DNA from: Gelatoporia subvermispora B
Lineage: Eukaryota; Basidiomycota; Agaricomycetes; Polyporales; Gelatoporiaceae
Assembly (NCBI GenBank): GCA_000320605.2
Contig: KB445795.1
Coordinates: 991,867-1,055,866 of the forward strand
Direction: 5' to 3'
DNA length: 64,000 nucleotides
Positions 59,723-64,000 of this stretch are shown here, one piece after another. Positions within the stretch are counted from its first letter, which is position 1. The number at the start of each line of letters is the position of its first letter. The position numbers and the translations under genes were made by a program. The notes beneath the pieces were generated by a model. It saw nothing but the letters and a program-made list of their open reading frames with translations, ran no database searches and had not been told where the DNA came from.

Positions 59723-62700
59723 TCAATATCCGCCAGAGCCCCACGCGTTGCCCTGTATCATCTGAGCCCGGGAGGGGTGTACACCAGGGGCGACACCGCC
59801 TGGTGGTGGCTGCGATGGGTAACCACCAGCCGGGGGTTGGCTGTTATACGCAGGTGTCTGGTACCCACCGTACGGCATAGCGAGCGACGATGGTGGGGCA
59901 CCCGGGTAGCCTGAGGACGGAGCACCGTATGGAGTGGCAGACGGCGCAGCGCCTGGACCGTATGGATTGGGAGTACGTCCGACTTGCCGCACTGACATGT
60001 GCCCGGGAGTGGCGTGGCCAGGAGCAGGAGTTCGAGCGGGTGTACGGCCGCCATAGGGCGTCTTTCCACCAAGAGCACCTCCTGCAGCCAGATTCGTTGA
60101 CTCATGAATGTGCCTGACCTTGAAGGCATCGCATAGCTCTGGCACACCCGCGGCCGGAGTGTCGAAGAGATAGTACGCTTCTGGTGTCACCCTCACCGGC
60201 TGACAAAAGTATGAGGTGACAATTGTACAGAGAGAATAACGTTGACGTACCCATGTCTGCACCGTGGAGTTCTTGTTGGCCAAGAAGCAGAGACTGAAGT
60301 GGCCGGGGCGCTTCCTGTTCAAGGTGAAACCGTATGCACTCTTCGCAGGGTTTGCGGCAACGAAGTTCTTCAGGAAAAGGTCTGTAGGTATCGTTAGAAT
60401 GCAGCCCGTACACCGTACTTCCCGTGACTTACGAAGATCATCTTCAGAACCATGCTTGAACTTCTCGTGGGCCATCAACTCCTCGACCTTGCGTGCCATC
60501 GCTTGCACATGGTTGACAATTAGTTCGTCCAGGTCGGAGAACTGATGTGTGCCGTCCACGATAAGCTTACTACCAACGGTCTGGCCAGTGGGGTCGGCAT
60601 TAGGCTCGACGACATCTGAAGCTACGTTAGGCTATATCACAAAGCCATCCAAGCTCTGCACTTACCAATATGCTGGAACAGTTTGTCGTCGACCTTCCAG
60701 GTGACGGCAAGATGATTATGACCCTTCGACGAAGGCCGAATGACGACATCGCCGCGTTGCTGTTTGTCGAGGTATTGCTCGGCCTGCTGAGCATTGAAGT
60801 TGTGGAAGTTGGGGTGCTTGATGACTCTCCGTGTGCGATCAACTTCCGCCCGCTTCTTCCTCGCCTGCATCTCCGCGTCGCGATCGTATTGTGTATGGTC
60901 CCACGCATCATCATGCTTGACACGACGGAATTGGCTATCACCCGCGCCAACGTCTGCGGGGCGTGATGACAACTCGACCCAGAACAAATCACTCTGAAGG
61001 TCGAGCTTGACATCGATGATGACACCTTGGATAGTCTGTCCCTTCTTGACGACATCGTCGGGTGACACGGGAGTGTCCGCAAGGTACTGTGCGTTGATCA
61101 TGCCGTCAATCCCAGAGTCCAGACGGACAGCAACAAATCCAGGTTTGATGCGGACGACGAGAACCGAAACGATCAAACCGACGCGCAACGTGCGCGGCGT
61201 CTCACCAGTCAACATCGTCAGAACATCCCATGAACTGGGTTGGACGAATGGTCGTCGCAATTCTCCGAATGGGCTCAGCAACTCGGAACGGATCACGGTA
61301 AGCGTGTGCCGCTTCTTGTCCTGATTCGTCTCGTACATGTTGACAGCGAAGTCGTCCAGGTTGAGTTCGTCGAGCTTGCGCTCCTTTTCTGGGTCTTGCA
61401 TGATTTGGGCGACGACGTGGGAAGGATGTTCATCGTGGATATCTTCCTCGTCCAGTTCCAGAGCATCCGTAGCCATCTTGCGAGCCAGCTCGTAGTCCTC
61501 GGGGTGAACGCGGGTGTTGTCTAATGGATCCGGTACATCAATATCTTCACCATGACGATTCTTGGCAGGTTTCGGTTCCGAATCCTGCGCAATCTTGAGG
61601 AACGCCGCCGCATTCAAGAAGATCTTTGTTGTCAGAAGACCGTTCTTGATGAACTGATCGCGGTTCACGAGATTACCGCCCTACCAATAGGATGAGTACG
61701 GCGTTTAGTGAAACTAGTAGCATAAGGGTCTTACAAGTGCTGCAATCTTCTTGACGAGGACTTGTGCCTTACGAGGGCCTAGACCGCAAACGAAGGGCAG
61801 GAGGTGCTGATAGTATGAGTCGGTAACAGCACGGTTGATGTCCACTCCGACCTTGCTGGTGACATCGACTAGGACCCGTTCGAGCGCCGATAGCAACTTC
61901 TCCTTCGGGATCTGCAGAGTGGTCAGACCTGATTCAAATATGCAATCATGGATGCTTTGCTTACCAGCTGCTGATTATCCTCGTCAAATGAGATCGCGGC
62001 AATGTCAGCACCGAGCGCCGCATACTCGTTCAGTGGACTCTGCGCGTATCGTGCGAGACCGACGCAATACTTCGCCAGCGGTGACAGAGCACTGAATTCC
62101 TCTGCCGCGCGGTGACTGTGCTGATACATGCGCGCCACCTCGTCGAAGACATAAATGACAGGGATATCGTAGGACTCGCTCGAGGAATCCTCGGTTGGTC
62201 CCTTGAGAGCCTCCTTGACACGCTGAGACAGCTTGGAAGTTGCGATACTGAACCCCCCGAGTACGATAACGTCTGGTTTTCGCCTCTGGATAATGTCACG
62301 GAACTCCTCACGCATCTCAGTATCGACTAAGTTGTCCAGTTTGGTGTGCTCGCGTAGCCGACCTGCCTCGTCCATGAAAACCAGAGAGATGACATCTTTA
62401 TGTGGCTCTCCCTTGCCCCAGGACATCGCTAGGACCGTGGGGGTCTCTCCAGGGCGCAGTCCTCTCGGTTCGAAGGGAGCAACGTCAGTCCTCTGCATAG
62501 AGGTAAGCTATGATTGAGATTAGACGGCAGCGAGCTAGAACTCACGTCACGTAAACTCTGAGCACATTGCTCAGCAAGGTAATCTTCAGCCTCTTCGCGA
62601 AGCCATTCTCGAGTCCATTTGATGGCAATCGGGATGAGGTGTTGTTCAAGCGTCTCTTGTACAACGCGTGAACGTTCCTCATTCCATGCGCGTGCAGTGT

Positions 62701-64000
62701 CGCTGAAACTATCAGAAGCGAACGCGTCGTTGAGGCGGCGTTCGAATGCGGCTTTGACTTCCGCGGGAAGGGTGATCGACACAGTCATCAGATGTTCTGA
62801 CTCCGCAGCCAGGATATGCAAGAATTGAGCGCTCCGGTGCATATCTGTCACGCGCTTGTTCATCAGGTATTTGAAGTTCTAGGTAGCCAGGTATGAGCAT
62901 ATTACTGAGACAGCACCATTCAACAGCTTACGAAGTAGGGATGGTGTTCGTCGATCTTCGACTTCCCTCGGTCTGTGGGCGAGGCCGAAACCAATGCGTC
63001 TGTCTTGAACACATTACGCATTTCCTGTCGGAGAAGTGGGTCCTTCCCAAGCTCTGTCGCAATGATCATACGCGCACGCGCCAGAAGTTGATCAGCGGGC
63101 AGAGCTTTGGCGGGATCGGGATCAACAAACTGCTCCGCGTATGCAAGAGGGTTCAGTTCTGGCTCCTCAATGAAGTGCGAATTGTTCGCGGATATGAAGT
63201 TGAGCACGACTTCATGAGGCTGGATGCCGAAGCCCTATGTACCCGCACGCATGTCATGGAGGTCTGCTTTACGAGTGTACACGCGAGAGCGTACCTGAGC
63301 CAATTTGGACACGACACTTTTCTTTGCGAGCTCATATGCAGAAATGCGGCTTGGGAGCTTGCGTTTCTTCGGCTCGGCCTGTTCCTCATCGTCATGAAAT
63401 TGAAAAACAATCTTGTTCTTCTGGTCTTCGCGGTACTTCATCCCAAGCCACTCGGTAGCGTCAGCAACTGTCTCTACACTCTCGACCCTCTTCCTGACTT
63501 CGTTGTCGAAGTACTCGTCTTGGACACCGAACCGAGAGTATAATGCGTCGAGTGCTTGGCGTCTCTCCATCAAGGAGCGGAACTTCTGCCCAACAGAATA
63601 GACCCGCCACAGCTCATCCAGACTGAGGAGCTCTATCCGGGTACGCATATCTTGCGGGTTGAAGTACGAGATGTAATCTCGCTTATGGTTCCAGATGTAG
63701 GGGACCTCGAACTCCAGTATGAAAAGAAAACGAAGAGCATAGGAGATAGCCTGAACGAGATCGGGGAGGTACCGGTGGTATTGACCGTCGGGGCGAAAGA
63801 AGTCTCGTTCCTTCCTGGTAGAGATGCGCGTGATAACCCATGAAGCGGCGTCGTCAAGATCGTTCTCTGTCAGGGACTTGTGTAGAGATATCGTTGCCGA
63901 TGGAGACAGAGCGGAGTTGGCGAGCTGCATTCGCTCCGGTATGTCTTGTGCACGGATCAGGTCGTCATCTTCCGTGAGCATGCGAGCACGAATCTCTGAC
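59723..64000 (-). CDS. SPT6: Transcription elongation factor Spt6 (5' end beyond window)
   Basis: A multi-exon gene whose start lies past 64000; the acidic N-terminus is missing. Domains in order along the minus strand: helical core ([19 protein letters not shown], near 63.6 kb), YqgF/RNaseH-like region ([29 protein letters not shown]; 62.5-61.9 kb), HhH region ([20 protein letters not shown]; 61.9-61.7 kb), DLD region, S1 RNA-binding domain ([20 protein letters not shown]; about 61.1 kb), tandem SH2 ([33 protein letters not shown]; 60.8-60.2 kb) and a Gly/Pro tail with TP motifs ([19 protein letters not shown]). It is a histone chaperone that travels with Pol II and contacts the phosphorylated linker. 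Introns (e.g. donor after VQTW, near 60.25 kb) are 50-60 nt. No defect seen in the visible part. Confidence 0.95.

Overview
The window is nuclear DNA of a filamentous basidiomycete, most likely an agaricomycete. Evidence: genes split by many 47-60 nt GT-AG introns, exons as small as 4 nt, CT-rich leaders, no operons, and fungal single-copy genes (SPT6, SPT8, SRP54, PAB1, SCAMP, phosphopantetheine adenylyltransferase, a PCL-type cyclin). All gene models below were spliced by eye; wherever an exon sum is given, it is divisible by three.

Left part (1-30.5 kb), accessory and gene-poor. It holds a small secreted KRE9/KNH-like protein (221-797), a PCL-type cyclin (12.1-13.3 kb) inside a long GC-rich tract, a coiled-coil/AT-hook protein (16.6-18.1 kb), and a dispersed family of small multi-exon genes that I do not recognise. 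Six family members (3.8, 6.1 and 8.3 kb on +; 20.3, 24.5 and 26.9 kb on -) share a first-exon motif LPxYRx[SG]HxxR[FY]HPY[PA]R, joined by phase-0 introns to exons that differ between subfamilies. Two of them lie in an old ~4 kb tandem duplication (18.9-22.9 / 22.9-26.4 kb). Their motif codons differ only by silent changes, so the motif is under protein-level selection. A 686-bp hAT-like nonautonomous element sits in one duplicate; the other keeps the empty site.

Middle part (30.5-46.9 kb): phosphopantetheine adenylyltransferase, a 996-aa LIM-domain protein, a second KRE9/KNH-like gene with the same intron plan as the first, a COQ11-like Rossmann oxidoreductase, a secreted double-psi beta-barrel protein, SCAMP (11 exons, one GC-AG intron) and poly(A)-binding protein.

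Right part: 47-52 kb has only doubtful genes. A secreted protein with 39-residue tandem repeats follows (52.3-53.4 kb), then a compact housekeeping block: SRP54 (-), SPT8 (+) 123 bp away head to head, a four-TM membrane protein (-), and SPT6 (-), whose 5' end runs off the window at 64000. These encode secretory targeting, SAGA and elongation functions but form no single pathway.
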